From positions 1 to 18,165 of the forward strand of contig UQZI01000041.1 in NCBI GenBank assembly GCA_900545555.1: a stretch of 18,165 nt of DNA, given 5' to 3'. Each line of letters opens with the position of its first letter. Positions within the stretch are counted from its first letter, which is position 1. The notes under the pieces were generated by a model. That model worked only from the letters and a program-made list of their open reading frames with translations. It did no database searches and was not told where the DNA came from. The position numbers and the translations under genes were made by a program. This DNA comes from an uncultured Collinsella sp. (lineage in GTDB: Bacteria > Actinomycetota > Coriobacteriia > Coriobacteriales > Coriobacteriaceae). Positions 6,133 to 13,256 of this stretch are shown here, in pieces.

Positions 6133-8613
6133 CTACTCCACCGGCTTGAAGATGGTGGACTGGCCGAAGACGCTGCGGATGAGGGCTTTGGCCTCGTCCT
6201 CGGTCTGCGGGATGCTCGGGGCTGCACCCTGATGGCCGAAGGGGCCGCCCGCACCGGAGTTGGACTCCCAGGGAGCTGCAGGAGCGTCCTCCTCTTTGGG
6301 GGCAGTTGCAGCGGACTTGGGCGCGGACGCCGCACCCGGCACGTCGAACGGAGGCAGATCGTCCCCACCAGCATCGGCAACAAAACCGCCAACCATGGCA
6401 TCGTCGTAGGGAACCTGCTCGGATTCCCATGGCGCAGACGGCGCGGCGGGCTGAGCCTTGGGAGCGGACGCGCGCTCGGGCGCTCGGGGCGCGGGCTCGG
6501 TCGGGAGCTTGCCCGTGGCAGGAGCGCCGGCGGGGTTGTCGGAGCGCAGCCAGGGGGCTTTGCCCAGGTCAGACGACTTGGGCGCGGGCGAGGCAGGCTT
6601 GGGCGCGGGTGTCGGAGCAGCCGGTTTGGCCATGACGGGCTTAGGCGCCGACGGGGTCGGCGCCGCTATCGGTGCTGCTTTTGGCTGCGTCGCGCTGGCG
6701 CTCGAGGATGCAGGGGCCGCCGAGGACACGGGTTGCGGGTCCGCAGATACCGCAGCCCGTGCAGATGGAGAATGCTCCTCATGTTGAGGAGCCGGCGTGC
6801 CACCCCCATCCAGGACATAGTCGACGGTACGACGACCGAAGACCGCACTGACTGTCGGCAGGACCACCGACTGCGTGTCGGCGCGTCCAAGCATCTTGAT
6901 GGCAAAGGTCGAGCCCGCGGGGAACGAGACCGTGAGCCTGGAGCCGTCGTCAGCCGTGGCGCGGGCATTGAGCAAAAGCCCCGCGTAGGAAGCCTGACGC
7001 GCCTTGACACGCTCGACAACCTCGGCCCATTTGCGCTGCAGCTCTCCGGCATCCTCGACCGCGGGCGTCTCGGCAGTACCGGCGGCGGCAACCTGGGCGG
7101 CATTGTTGGACTGGGGCTTAGGTGCCGGAGCGGTGGCAGGCGCGGGAGCCGCAACGGGCTGAGGCGTCGGAGTCGGCGCAGGCTGAGGTGCAGGCGCTGC
7201 AGGCTTGGAAGCTGACACGGACGCAGAACGGGACGCAGGCTGGGCAGCCGGAACAGCAGCACCACGGTCCCAAGGCATACCGCCCTGGCGCGCGGACGTA
7301 GCAGCGGGGGCAGCGGATGCCGCCGGAGCGGCAGCACGAGCGCCCGAAATTAGCGTCGGCTGTTGGGCAGCAGCGGGTACGGATGCTGCAGGCGCGGCGG
7401 CCTGAGCAGCAGCCACGCTCGCCGGCACGGCGCCGTTGGCAACCATGGCCTCCAAGCGGGCCACGCGCTCGGCCAATGCCTCAATCGTTAAATCGGCCTC
7501 GGGACGTGCCAGGCGCGTGCAGGCGATCTCGAGCACCAGGCGCACGTCGCTCGCGCCCCTCATCTCCAGTGCGGCATCGTCGAGCACCGTCAGCACACGG
7601 GCCAGGCGGTCGGCAGGATGCTCGCCAAAGGCAGCGGCCTCGGCAGCAAGCGCCTCGGCCTGCTCGGAGCCGCCCTCAAACAGCTCGGCACGGGCACCGG
7701 CAACGCAGGCAACGTACACGTCACGCACATGCGCCACCAGGTCGCGCGTCAGCTCCAGCAGGTCGTTTCCTTCCTCGACCTGCGCACGGATCAGTCCATA
7801 GAGCTCGGCAACATCGCGATCGGCAATGGCGCGGGAAAACTCGCCCAGAATCTGGTCCGAAACCTCGCCTAAAAGCGAGCGGGCGTCGTCCGCATGCACA
7901 GAACCGTTGCCAAAGACGCTCAGCTGCTCCAGCGTGGAGAGCGCGTCGCGCATACCGCCCTTGGCATGGCGCGCCACGATAGCCAGCGCCTCATCGTCGT
8001 AATCGAAGCCCTCCTGCTCGCACACGTATGCCAGGCGACGCTCGATATCCTCGTTGCCGATGCGATGGAAATCGAAACGCTGGCAGCGCGAGAGGATGGT
8101 CTCCAGAATCTTTTGCGGGTCGGTGGTGCACAGCACAAAGATCACGTGTGCCGGCGGCTCCTCGAGCGTCTTGAGCAGCGCGTTGAACGCCGCCGTCGTG
8201 AGCATGTGGACCTCGTCGATGATATAGATCTTGTACTTGCCGCGCACCGGGGCAAAGTTGACGGAGTTGATGATTTCCTCGCGCACATTGTCCACGCCCG
8301 TGCGGGAGGCGGCATCGAGCTCGTAGACATCGGGGTGGTTACCCTCGGCAATGAGCTCGCACTCCTCGCAAGTACCGTCGGGCATGCAGCCGCTTGCACC
8401 CTCGGCGCGCGCCGCCTCGGCATTGCGGCACAGCAGCGCCTTGGCCAGAATGCGCGCCATGGTGGTCTTGCCCGTGCCGCGCGGTCCGCAGAACAGGTAG
8501 GCGTGGGACAGGCGCCCCTCGGTGATGGCGTGCTCGAGCGTCGAGACGATATGCTGCTGGCCCACCACGGAGTCAAAGGTGAGCGGGCGATACTTTCGGT
8601 ACAACGATTCCAT
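6133..8613 (-). CDS. dnaX: DNA polymerase III subunit gamma/tau
   Basis: 826 residues. It is the clamp-loader ATPase of the replicative polymerase. Walker A is GPRGTGKTT (43-51), the zinc module uses C62, C76, C82 and C85, Walker B is IIDEVHM (131-137), and the SRC arginine-finger motif is at 175-177. From about residue 400 it becomes a long Ala/Pro/Ser/Gln-rich linker interrupted by a globular stretch near 530-640. It ends in a conserved tail, DEAKALIRSVFGQSTIFKPVE. The ATG at 8613 was chosen because MESLYRKYRP is the family's start and a GGGGGAG site lies 6 nt upstream; the frame stays open to 8724. I saw no A-rich slippery site, so a short gamma form made by frameshifting is not supported here. 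Confidence 0.96.
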   Translation of the reverse strand: MESLYRKYRPLTFDSVVGQQHIVSTLEHAITEGRLSHAYLFCGPRGTGKTTMARILAKALLCRNAEAARAEGASGCMPDGTCEECELIAEGNHPDVYELDAASRTGVDNVREEIINSVNFAPVRGKYKIYIIDEVHMLTTAAFNALLKTLEEPPAHVIFVLCTTDPQKILETILSRCQRFDFHRIGNEDIERRLAYVCEQEGFDYDDEALAIVARHAKGGMRDALSTLEQLSVFGNGSVHADDARSLLGEVSDQILGEFSRAIADRDVAELYGLIRAQVEEGNDLLELTRDLVAHVRDVYVACVAGARAELFEGGSEQAEALAAEAAAFGEHPADRLARVLTVLDDAALEMRGASDVRLVLEIACTRLARPEADLTIEALAERVARLEAMVANGAVPASVAAAQAAAPAASVPAAAQQPTLISGARAAAPAASAAPAATSARQGGMPWDRGAAVPAAQPASRSASVSASKPAAPAPQPAPTPTPQPVAAPAPATAPAPKPQSNNAAQVAAAGTAETPAVEDAGELQRKWAEVVERVKARQASYAGLLLNARATADDGSRLTVSFPAGSTFAIKMLGRADTQSVVLPTVSAVFGRRTVDYVLDGGGTPAPQHEEHSPSARAAVSADPQPVSSAAPASSSASATQPKAAPIAAPTPSAPKPVMAKPAAPTPAPKPASPAPKSSDLGKAPWLRSDNPAGAPATGKLPTEPAPRAPERASAPKAQPAAPSAPWESEQVPYDDAMVGGFVADAGGDDLPPFDVPGAASAPKSAATAPKEEDAPAAPWESNSGAGGPFGHQGAAPSIPQTEDEAKALIRSVFGQSTIFKPVE

Positions 8614-8729
8614 GGGTGCTCCCCCGGGTATACTGAGTCTTGTTGCCGCGGCGGCCATGCGGTCGCACGGCATACTGCATTCCATAATAACCCGTACGGC
8701 GAGCCCGCCGCGATAGGAGTCCAAAGAGC
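8614..8729. promoter_or_regulatory. Divergent promoter region between dnaX and the YcxB-like gene
   Basis: A 116-bp gap between divergent starts. Minus-strand TATACC near 8627-8632 is a possible -10 for dnaX with a very short leader. Plus-strand CATAAT, near 8684-8690, is a possible -10 for the gene at 8730. No strong -35 boxes are visible, so both assignments are weak. Confidence 0.35.
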
Positions 8730-9446
8730 ATGGCAGACGCAGAGAGCAACCTCGTTCCCTCCGAAACAGCCGACCAGGTCGAGGTCGCGCTCGAGGAGCA
8801 GGCCGCAGCCGACGACGGCATCCTGTACCTCAACGAGTACCAATACGAAAACGACCTCGTCACCGACTTCGCCCGCCTGGTCGCCTCGCCCAGGCGTCGC
8901 GGCTCGCTGTATGTCGCCGCGGCAATTGCCGCGCTCATCGGCATCGGCATGCTGGTGGCCGGCGGCAACTGGATCAAGTTTGGCGTCGTCTTGATCGTAT
9001 TCGGCGCCTTTTTGGCCTGGTGGAGCAAAAATCTGCACCATACGCTCGCGCGCGACTTTATCGAAGCCGTCGAGGCAGACGAGTCCATGGGCGGCCGCTA
9101 CCGCCGCGTCGCCGCCAACGAGGACGGCCTGATGGTCTGGGGCAAGAGCGGCAAGTCGCAGTTCTTCCCGTTTGAGAAGCTCGACCACGTGCTCGACGGC
9201 GAGCGCATCTTTGTGGCCATGTTCGCCGACCAGGGCGTGACGATCCCTAAGGACACCTTTGTCCGCGGCGATGCCGAGCAGTTCGGTCCCTTCCTTAAGG
9301 CGCGCATCAACAAAAAACTCCGCATCGAGACCAAACGCAAGAAGATGAAGGCAGAAAAGGCCGCTGCCGAAGCAAAACAGGGCGACAAGCCCCAGGAGAC
9401 CAAGGGCAAGCAGCGCAAGCAGAAGAAGAGCAAGAAGAAGCGGTAG
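8730..9446 (+). CDS. YcxB-like membrane protein with basic tail
   Basis: 238 residues. After an acidic N terminus come two adjacent membrane segments (about 59-78 and 82-97), then a soluble region, 130-192, containing GLMVWGKSGKSQFFPFEKLDHVLDGE and later VTIPKDTFV. This two-helix plus PH-like layout and the I-P-K-x-x-F pattern fit the YcxB-like family, whose function is unknown. Residues 195-238 are almost all Lys, Arg, Glu, Gln and Ala, ending KKSKKKR, and may bind nucleic acid or lipid head groups. AGGAG lies 10 nt before the ATG. It is divergent from dnaX and likely a single-gene unit ending at the terminator at 9475-9514. Confidence 0.8.
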   Translation: MADAESNLVPSETADQVEVALEEQAAADDGILYLNEYQYENDLVTDFARLVASPRRRGSLYVAAAIAALIGIGMLVAGGNWIKFGVVLIVFGAFLAWWSKNLHHTLARDFIEAVEADESMGGRYRRVAANEDGLMVWGKSGKSQFFPFEKLDHVLDGERIFVAMFADQGVTIPKDTFVRGDAEQFGPFLKARINKKLRIETKRKKMKAEKAAAEAKQGDKPQETKGKQRKQKKSKKKR

Positions 9447-9474
9447 GCCGGCCGACACCGAAGGCGCCTCGTCC

Positions 9475-9514
9475 CGCGCCCGATTCCGGGCCGGGGCGCC
9501 TGTAATCGGGCGCG
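9475..9514. terminator. Bidirectional terminator-like hairpin between convergent genes
   Basis: Perfect 11-bp arms CGCGCCCGATT (9475-9485) and AATCGGGCGCG (9504-9514) with an 18-nt GC-rich loop, midway between convergent genes ending at 9446 and 9552. Only a short TTTT follows, 20 nt later on the plus side, so termination may be weak or Rho-assisted. It also marks the edge of the A+T-richer block. Confidence 0.6.
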
Positions 9515-9551
9515 CGTACCGCCAATGGACCCGTTTTGCCTTGCTCTCGAG

Positions 9552-10220
9552 CTATTTCACTTCAAACCTTAAGAGCCTCCGCTCCGGCAGATCGGTCATC
9601 TTCATCGTGTAAGTCCCGGGAAATGCTTTCTCAAAACGGACGGTCTCGTAACCTTCGAAATAGTCGTTGGTGTTCTGCATCATAAATGGGACGAGCAACT
9701 CGTTTTCTGCCCCAACCTCCACGGCAAACGCAGCAGAGCCGCCAAGGACCGGCATGGCTTGCGTTATCAGATCGGTATTGACTACAAAATCATAGTTTGG
9801 CGCAGACTCCGGAACCAGATGCCAAACATACGCTTTGATTCCACCGTCGATATTATCCCTATTTCTGACACGCATCTTTACGGCGATAACGCACGTGATG
9901 TCGGCATCCTTCAGTCTCGTTTTCGTATCCACGGTGCCATATTTTGAATAATCGTCATGTGCTCGTTTGAGATACTCGCGCGGCGTGAGCAACTCTGCCC
10001 CGTCTATGCAAAACGAATACCCATCAGTCACCACATCCTTCGACCCCAGAAACGCTCCATCCATCGAGAGCCATTCGCCCTCCGCGTAATATTTCTCAGG
10101 AATGACCGTCCGGTTCCCGTTAACGACGCTCACCCTCATGCCCGCAAGGCCGGCAGCAGCACAGCAAAAAAGCGCGAGCGCCGATCTTCTCGTCCACAGG
10201 GTCTTCTTCATCGCGCTCAC
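9552..10220 (-). CDS. Secreted or membrane-anchored protein, last gene of the ABC operon
   Basis: 222 residues from a GTG whose GTGA overlaps the ATPase stop; an in-frame ATG three codons later (10211) is an equally possible start. The N terminus has a twin-Arg/Lys stretch followed by a hydrophobic segment (about 13-29). It lacks a proper lipobox, so it is a Sec signal or an anchor. The remaining roughly 190 residues look like a beta-rich extracytoplasmic domain (for example YSFCIDGAELLTPREYL, and DYFEGYETVRFEKAFPGTYTMKM). I do not recognise it with certainty; a DUF5028-like protein is a guess from memory. Its coupling to the transporter genes suggests an accessory outer-surface role such as substrate capture or immunity. 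Confidence 0.75.
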   Translation of the reverse strand: MSAMKKTLWTRRSALALFCCAAAGLAGMRVSVVNGNRTVIPEKYYAEGEWLSMDGAFLGSKDVVTDGYSFCIDGAELLTPREYLKRAHDDYSKYGTVDTKTRLKDADITCVIAVKMRVRNRDNIDGGIKAYVWHLVPESAPNYDFVVNTDLITQAMPVLGGSAAFAVEVGAENELLVPFMMQNTNDYFEGYETVRFEKAFPGTYTMKMTDLPERRLLRFEVK

Positions 10221-10861
10221 GACCTTTCCCGAACTTTCACAACGGCACCGTCGCGCATGCAGTAAACCCGATCGGCCAGTTCCTCGAGCACCTCTCCGTC
10301 ATGGCTGGACAGAAGGACCTCACGACCCGTTGATGCCGCCATCGCCACAACGCGCTTGAGCATTTCAACGCCCGCTTCGTCGAGGGCATTCGTTGGCTCA
10401 TCGAGAACAAGCAGCTTCGGCTTCTCCATAATTGCCGCAGCTATCCCCAGACGCTGCTTCATCCCAAGCGAGTATGCTCGGAACTTCTTTTTTTCGTCTG
10501 CATCGAGCCCCACGAGCCGCAGGGCAGAGCGAATGTCCTCGGGGGTGGCAACGCCCTTGATCTGAGCGATGAGCTTCAGATTGTCGTAGCCAGACAGATA
10601 TCCCAAAAAGGAAGGCGCCTCGATCAACATCCCCAGACTCGGCGGGAACGAGATGTCCGCCCCAAGCCTTTGGCCATCGATAGAGATTTCGCCTTCGGTA
10701 GGCTTGATCAACCCGCAAACCGCTCGCATGAGCATGGTCTTACCCGAACCGTTTATCCCCTGAAGCCCGACCACAGTCCCAGGGTCAACCTCGATGGACA
10801 CGTTGCGCAGGACATCGTTTTTACCCATGCGCTTCGATACGCCCCTTACGATCACACTCAT
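10217..10861 (-). CDS. ABC transporter ATPase, antimicrobial-peptide type
   Basis: 214 residues. Walker A is GINGSGKT (35-42), the signature is YSLGMKQRL (130-138), Walker B is LLVLDEPT with E155, and the H-loop is at H187. The Q-loop position reads LIEAPSF, with Glu81 instead of Gln. Such a Glu is characteristic of LanF-type immunity ATPases and is also seen in BcrA relatives. The ATG at 10861 was chosen because it overlaps the permease stop (ATGA) with GGGGGA upstream; the open frame extends 21 codons further without support. With the two permeases at 10858-11694 and 11694-12575 it should form one exporter or flippase complex at the cytoplasmic membrane. Confidence 0.92.
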   Translation of the reverse strand: MSVIVRGVSKRMGKNDVLRNVSIEVDPGTVVGLQGINGSGKTMLMRAVCGLIKPTEGEISIDGQRLGADISFPPSLGMLIEAPSFLGYLSGYDNLKLIAQIKGVATPEDIRSALRLVGLDADEKKKFRAYSLGMKQRLGIAAAIMEKPKLLVLDEPTNALDEAGVEMLKRVVAMAASTGREVLLSSHDGEVLEELADRVYCMRDGAVVKVRERS

Positions 10862-11694
10862 ATCTTGTCCCCCTTTTCTATAAGGTCGGCCCTTCGAAAC
10901 CACAGTCCACCCAACGATAGGCATAACGACATAAGCCCAATTGATGACAAGACACTCGAGCCCGCCGCGATTCCCTCTTTGACAATTCCACCCCAGCGCA
11001 ACAGCATCAAGGCGTTACCCAATAGCGCCCAATGTCGTGCATATGCCGAGCAGATCAGGTAGCTCATTAAAACCACAAACGAGACTGACGACCCAAGCAC
11101 AAACCCAACCGCTGCCTGCGCAAACGCAAGCGCCTCAAAAGCAAATAAGAGACCTATGAAAAACGGCAGCGCATCTGCCTCGGCAGCTTTGAGAAACCAC
11201 GGCGCCAAATTAGCCAGTTGAAGCGACTCACCATGAATGACCGCGCTGAACGAGGAGCTCACCACCAAGCTCCAAATCACAACAGAGCAAACCACCACGA
11301 GCAGTGAAAATGCCGTTACTGCCGCCACCAAGATAAAACGCGAGACCCACCAAAGGGTTCTTGCCCGGCATCGAACAAGCGCTTGCAAACCAAACCCGTG
11401 CAACGATTCGGTCGGATAGTCGAGTGTTGTATAGAGAATAAGCAGAATGAGAAATAGCCATCCTAGCGGAGGCACAAACATGACCCCGGGCCTAGGCTCA
11501 AACGGAGCAGATCCGGCAAACACGAGCGCAAGATTATCCGCAAACCCCAAGGTATCCGTTCTAACCCCATACACAGAAGACAATCCGTAGGCGTACACCA
11601 AGTTCGCAACGGTCACTGCCGCAATTGCAATAAAAGTGATGATGTTCTTCTTCAAAACGGTCCTCAGGTCCGCGGCGACCAGCCTAAACAGCAT
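10858..11694 (-). CDS. ABC transporter permease (second subunit)
   Basis: 278 residues with about six hydrophobic segments. The start, MLFRLVAADLRTVLKKN, is typical of LanE/LanG/ABC-2-like permeases, with a basic stretch before the first membrane helix. The ATG at 11694 overlaps the stop of the preceding permease by one base (TGATG) and has AGGTGG upstream; the frame has an earlier ATG at 11718 inside the neighbour. It overlaps the ATPase gene by 4 nt. Sequence similarity to the other permease is not obvious by eye, which fits a heterodimeric membrane part. Confidence 0.85.
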   Translation of the reverse strand: MLFRLVAADLRTVLKKNIITFIAIAAVTVANLVYAYGLSSVYGVRTDTLGFADNLALVFAGSAPFEPRPGVMFVPPLGWLFLILLILYTTLDYPTESLHGFGLQALVRCRARTLWWVSRFILVAAVTAFSLLVVVCSVVIWSLVVSSSFSAVIHGESLQLANLAPWFLKAAEADALPFFIGLLFAFEALAFAQAAVGFVLGSSVSFVVLMSYLICSAYARHWALLGNALMLLRWGGIVKEGIAAGSSVLSSIGLMSLCLSLGGLWFRRADLIEKGDKI

Positions 11695-12575
11695 CAGACC
11701 ACCTCGCGTCTTTTCCACGCCCCAGAAAAAGCCAACGAAGCAAGGGTCAATAATATGATTTCCGCAAAACCGGCTCGAATGTCTGGCCAGTTATTCAGCG
11801 ATTCCGACCTGATGCTGTTGAGGATATTGCAGTTAAACCCCACACAAGCCATTACGCCGAAGATCCAGCCATTTGCAAAATGCCACGCAACCATTAGCAG
11901 ATACGGGACAATTATCGCTTTGATTCTGCTACGAAACAAAATTGAGAAGCCAGTTACAGCCATGGATAAAGTCCCGAGCGTGACAGCATCGAACAGCGTG
12001 TATGCGAGCACATATGACAAAGGATGCGAATAAAATAGACCGGAGAAGTAGCTATGCAGGTAAAGTCCTACGTAAGTCGACTCATCGACCCGAGGAAGAT
12101 ACGCAGGAAAAAGCATCGAGACGATCAGGAAATTGACGAGCAGAGGAATGGCAGTCACTGTAAACGCGGAGAGGAAAGCAGACAGCATCTTTACGTTCAC
12201 GTACGCCTTTCTGGAAACGCGCGTGCATATCTGCATGTCATAACCACTCAAACGCTCAAAGAGACACGACCAAGATCCAGCCAACATTGCAAGCAGGGGC
12301 AGTGCATAGAAAAACACCGACGCAGACAGTGGCGCGTTCGCGCTCACAACAATCCAGTTACCGAAGCTGCTTTCACGTGTTTGACCGAGATAATTTTCGG
12401 CTTGCACGCCAACGCCGTAACCAAAAGAAAGAAGGTTGTGGCGCTCTTTTTCCAAATTTGCCCACGGCTCCAGCGCGGCAGCTATTGCAACTGCGACCGC
12501 AATCAAGAGAGCAAGGATAAAAGCTGGACGTCTAATCGTTTTCGACAGTTCGTATCTTGCGAGCTTTTGGTTCAT
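11694..12575 (-). CDS. ABC transporter permease (first subunit)
   Basis: 293 residues. MNQKLARYELSKTIRRP and a first membrane helix (about 17-35) are followed by an external loop of about 50 residues and five further hydrophobic segments. This is the common layout of ABC-2-like permeases for lantibiotics or bacitracin. The ATG at 12575 has an unusually strong GGGGGAGGAGG site 4 nt upstream, partly covered by an intergenic hairpin (12588-12614). It follows the secreted-protein gene by 54 nt and is coupled to the next permease. Confidence 0.85.
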   Translation of the reverse strand: MNQKLARYELSKTIRRPAFILALLIAVAVAIAAALEPWANLEKERHNLLSFGYGVGVQAENYLGQTRESSFGNWIVVSANAPLSASVFFYALPLLAMLAGSWSCLFERLSGYDMQICTRVSRKAYVNVKMLSAFLSAFTVTAIPLLVNFLIVSMLFPAYLPRVDESTYVGLYLHSYFSGLFYSHPLSYVLAYTLFDAVTLGTLSMAVTGFSILFRSRIKAIIVPYLLMVAWHFANGWIFGVMACVGFNCNILNSIRSESLNNWPDIRAGFAEIILLTLASLAFSGAWKRREVV

Positions 12576-12587
12576 ACGTCCTCCTCC

Positions 12588-12614
12588 CCCTTCCGACCCA
12601 GAAAGCCGGAAGGG
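12588..12614 (-). promoter_or_regulatory. Intercistronic hairpin before the permease genes
   Basis: Arms CCCTTCCG (12588-12595) and CGGAAGGG (12607-12614) pair perfectly over 8 bp with an 11-nt loop. It lies just after the secreted-protein stop. On the minus strand its 3' arm runs into the GGGGGAGGAGG ribosome binding site of the first permease. There is no T-run. It could stabilise the upstream message and restrain permease translation, giving more secreted protein than transporter. Confidence 0.6.
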
Positions 12615-12629
12615 AGCCATTTCAAACAA

Positions 12630-13142
12630 CTATGCGGGAAGCTTGTGGAAATGCCCGACGCAGTCGGGGCTCCATACGCCAATAACAGTGCCGTAGCCAG
12701 ACTCCGCCCATGCAGTCAGTCGCGCCGCAGATCGCCCGTTCTCACGGACGAGGTTATACATTTCCCACTGTCCCTTGTGATTCGAACGATACGTTCCCTG
12801 AGTACAATTCATGCTGCCGCTACCGCTTGTGTTATACGCACCGTCTGTATATAACCGAAGCGGATTTCCCGTATGGCCCTGGATATCCAGATAGAGCGAT
12901 GAGGAATCATCCTTTTGACGGTAGCCAGTTGCACTCGTCCCGGCACATTGAAAACTAAATGCCTTATCGGCATTGTTCGTACAGGTCGTAATTCCCGTAT
13001 CGGCGTTTTGAGTAATGCTGGAAACCTGAGAGGTGTCAAACTCCTCTTGTGCAAACGATGCAGCGGGAACCCCTAGGGACAGACCAGCTGCAATCACCAA
13101 GCCGACTCCGATTCGAGCAATAGCGCTCCTTGGCTTAATCAT
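12630..13142 (-). CDS. Secreted four-cysteine protein, first gene of the ABC operon
   Basis: 170 residues. A clear Sec signal peptide (basic MIKPRSAIAR, then hydrophobic to ASFA) has a likely cleavage after Ala31, leaving about 139 residues. The mature part contains exactly four cysteines (in TTCTNN, FQCAG, MNCTQ and SPDCVG), suggesting two disulfides, with a Ser/Thr/Asn/Gly-rich beta-type composition and a C-terminal WSPDCVGHF motif. From memory this recalls the DUF2712 family found near ABC genes; not verified. The ATG at 13142 was chosen because GGAG lies 6 nt upstream. As the first gene of an exporter operon it may be a bacteriocin-like effector, a decoy or a binding protein. Confidence 0.8.
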   Translation of the reverse strand: MIKPRSAIARIGVGLVIAAGLSLGVPAASFAQEEFDTSQVSSITQNADTGITTCTNNADKAFSFQCAGTSATGYRQKDDSSSLYLDIQGHTGNPLRLYTDGAYNTSGSGSMNCTQGTYRSNHKGQWEMYNLVRENGRSAARLTAWAESGYGTVIGVWSPDCVGHFHKLPA

Positions 13143-13171
13143 GGCCTTCTCCAATCAAAAGCGGTTAACAA

Positions 13172-13183
13172 TGCGTCGACGCA
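13172..13183. promoter_or_regulatory. 12-bp perfect palindrome upstream of the secreted-protein gene
   Basis: TGCGTCGACGCA reads the same on both strands and lies 30 bp before the ATG at 13142. It is a candidate operator for the adjacent regulator. No convincing -35/-10 pair for this operon was found in 13143-13215. Confidence 0.35.
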
Positions 13184-13215
13184 CGGCAACCTTCGCATGA
13201 ATAGAGAAAGATGTC

Positions 13216-13256
13216 TGTAAACACCCGCTATTGAGTTGATTGCTCAGGCGTTTACA
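13216..13256 (-). promoter_or_regulatory. Inverted repeat over the regulator stop codon (terminator or operator)
   Basis: TGTAAACACC (13216-13225) and GGCGTTTACA (13247-13256) are inverted copies matching at 9 of 10 positions, and the odd pair is a G-U in RNA. A smaller TGAG/CTCA stem lies within. The regulator stop codon is inside the right arm. On the minus strand the hairpin is followed by GACATCTTTCTC, so weak termination of the regulator transcript is possible. The arm centres are 31 bp apart, about three helical turns, which also suits a paired binding site for the downstream operon. Confidence 0.45.

Noticed and set aside
6133..8613. Programmed frameshift in dnaX giving a short gamma subunit
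   Set aside because: I found no run of six or more A on the coding strand and no slippery A-AAA-AAG site.
6232..8994. Long plus-strand frames opposite dnaX (6232-7215, 7317-7982, 7894-8994)
   Set aside because: They mirror the Ala/Pro-rich dnaX coding sequence and contain Gly/Arg-rich repeats with no recognisable domain.
8142..9458. 438-residue minus-strand frame across the YcxB-like gene and dnaX start
   Set aside because: It lies in a shadow frame of two well-supported genes. The low-complexity Leu/Ala start and Arg/Ser-rich end are artefacts of GC-rich codons.
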